Assembly (NCBI GenBank): GCA_900753095.1
Contig: CAADXT010000161.1
Span: forward strand, 1-9,696
Reading direction: 5' to 3'
DNA from: Eggerthellaceae bacterium
GTDB lineage: Bacteria > Actinomycetota > Coriobacteriia > Coriobacteriales > Eggerthellaceae
DNA: 9,696 nt
Notes under the pieces: model-generated
Databases searched by the model: none
What the model saw: only the letters and a program-made list of their open reading frames with translations
What the model was told of the DNA's origin: nothing
In this document: piece by piece, positions 8,725-9,696 of the stretch
Position numbering within the stretch: the first letter of the stretch is position 1
Layout: each line of letters begins with the position of its first letter
Program-made: the position numbers and the translations under genes

Positions 8725-9696
8725 TTAGTAATCCTTTGCGGCAGGCGAGTTCATCCAGTCCTGATAGAACTCCTCGTACGCGCCGGCGAGAATCGCCTCG
8801 CGGGCACGGTCCATCAAGTGGAGCAGGAAATAGAGGTTGTGGATGCTCAAGAGCACGCTGCCCAGCATCTCGTTCTGCTTAACCAGATGGCGGATATAGG
8901 AGCGGCTGTGCGTTTTGCAGGTGGGGCAATCGCACGATGCGTCAAGCGGACCGAAGTCATGCTTGTACTTGGCGTTGCGCATGTTCATGCGCCCTTGCGA
9001 GGAAAACGCCGTGCCCATGCGCGCAGTACGGGTGGGAAGAACGCAGTCGAACATGTCAACACCCTCATGTACCGCACGAACCAGCGTGGTGGGATTCCCC
9101 ACGCCCATCAGGTAACGCGGCTTGTTCTGGGGCAATGCGCGCGCAACATCGCCAAGGGTTTCGAACATGGTTTCATGGTCTTCGCCTACCGAATAGCCGC
9201 CGATGCCGAAGCCCGCGAAGTCCTTGTGGCCAGATGCCACGCTTTCCTCGCCGATCTTCTTCAAGCGGGCAATGGACTCAAGGCGCAAGTCAAGATGCAT
9301 GCCGCCCTGGCAGATGCCGAAGAGCGCCTGGTCCTCGCGCGTGTGCGCCGCCAAGCAGCGACGCGCCCAGTTTGCGGAAAGGTCAACCGCACGCTGCACG
9401 AACTCACGCGTAGCAGGGTACGGCGGGCACTGGTCAAGCTGCATGATGATGTCGGCGCCCAGCTTCTGCTGGATGTCCATGTTGTCTTCCGGGGTCCAGC
9501 GGATCTTGTCGCCGTCGTAGATCGAGGTGAACGTCACCCCGTCGTCGTCGAGCTTGCGGGTATCCTCCAGGGAAAAGATCTGGAACCCACCGGAATCGGT
9601 GAGCATCGGGCCGTCGTATGCGCAGAACTTGTGCAGTCCGCCCGCCTCGGCTACCAGGTCGGCACCAGGGCGCATGGCCAAATGGTAGGTGTTGGA
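8725..9696 (-). CDS. tgt: tRNA-guanine transglycosylase (Tgt), N-terminus outside the window
   Basis: Bacterial Tgt swaps guanine-34 in the anticodon of Asp, Asn, His and Tyr tRNAs for preQ1, a step in queuosine synthesis in the cytoplasm. The last 323 residues are present; the frame is open to the window edge (SNTYHLAMRPG), so about 50-60 residues are missing. Numbering from the edge, visible features are LTDSGGFQ with the general-base Asp34, LDQCPPYPA (Asp88 and Cys90, base-recognition residues typical of bacterial enzymes), FGICQGG, GGYSVGE, DMFDCVLPTR with the nucleophile Asp217, and the zinc ligands Cys255, Cys257, Cys260 and His286. These all match the bacterial preQ1-using family. Compared with E. 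coli there are roughly ten extra residues (EESVASGHKD) before GFGIGG. The stop is TAA at 8725-8727, with a terminator right after it. Confidence 0.97.
   Translation of the reverse strand, partial: SNTYHLAMRPGADLVAEAGGLHKFCAYDGPMLTDSGGFQIFSLEDTRKLDDDGVTFTSIYDGDKIRWTPEDNMDIQQKLGADIIMQLDQCPPYPATREFVQRAVDLSANWARRCLAAHTREDQALFGICQGGMHLDLRLESIARLKKIGEESVASGHKDFAGFGIGGYSVGEDHETMFETLGDVARALPQNKPRYLMGVGNPTTLVRAVHEGVDMFDCVLPTRTARMGTAFSSQGRMNMRNAKYKHDFGPLDASCDCPTCKTHSRSYIRHLVKQNEMLGSVLLSIHNLYFLLHLMDRAREAILAGAYEEFYQDWMNSPAAKDY

Noticed and set aside
8498..8728. A 76-codon plus-strand frame in the tgt-secDF interval, considered as a possible small gene
   Set aside because: It crosses the tgt terminator, ends inside tgt, lacks a convincing ribosome site and has an Ala/Gln/Arg-rich tail typical of translated non-coding DNA. 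It has no YajC-like membrane segment.

Overview
The window reads as a slice of a bacterial housekeeping chromosome with moderately high G+C, probably from the Actinomycetota. The RpoB and RpoC sequences are of actinobacterial type: RpoB has the RSPGVYF and SRGAWLEFETDKRD segments, and RpoC has a charged helical insert after the N-terminal zinc ribbon. Fused SecDF, an actinobacterial-type polymerase and moderate G+C fit class Coriobacteriia (for example Eggerthellaceae). That placement is an inference from family resemblance, not from a search.

Every gene I can support lies on the minus strand, so transcription runs from high to low coordinates. In that order: (1) tgt, bacterial tRNA-guanine transglycosylase, 5' end cut by the window edge (8725-9696), followed by a strong GC hairpin terminator (8691-8718). 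(2) A gene-free leader (8458-8690) with two imperfect dyads and a short repeated word. (3) secDF, a single-chain SecD-SecF translocase motor (5668-8457). (4) A small acidic DUF1292-type protein (5348-5668) whose ATG overlaps the secDF stop by one base (TAATG), closed by a 10-bp TTCG-loop terminator (5291-5323). (5) An intergenic region with a clear sigma-70-type promoter (TTGACG, 17 bp, TATTTT). (6) rpoB (1529-5044) and (7) rpoC (1-1528, 3' end outside the window), abutting with no gap (TAA followed directly by ATG).

There are three transcriptional modules: tgt (tRNA queuosine modification), secDF plus DUF1292 (protein export), and rpoBC (RNA polymerase beta and beta'). The rplJL ribosomal genes that precede rpoB in many bacteria are not here; rpoBC appears to have its own promoter. 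YajC, which often lies between tgt and secD, is also absent.

I found no mobile element, CRISPR array, RNA gene or defence system, and nothing that amounts to an undescribed system. The points worth a second look are modest: a divergent stretch within the rifampicin region of RpoB, a three-fold acidic D[D/E]L[L/I]G repeat in the RpoB tail, an acidic insert in RpoC, long basic tails on SecDF, a roughly ten-residue insertion in Tgt, candidate operators before secDF, and complete avoidance of the codons TTA, CTA and TCA in rpoBC. The last point explains a 1,697-codon antisense open frame that should not be annotated as a gene.
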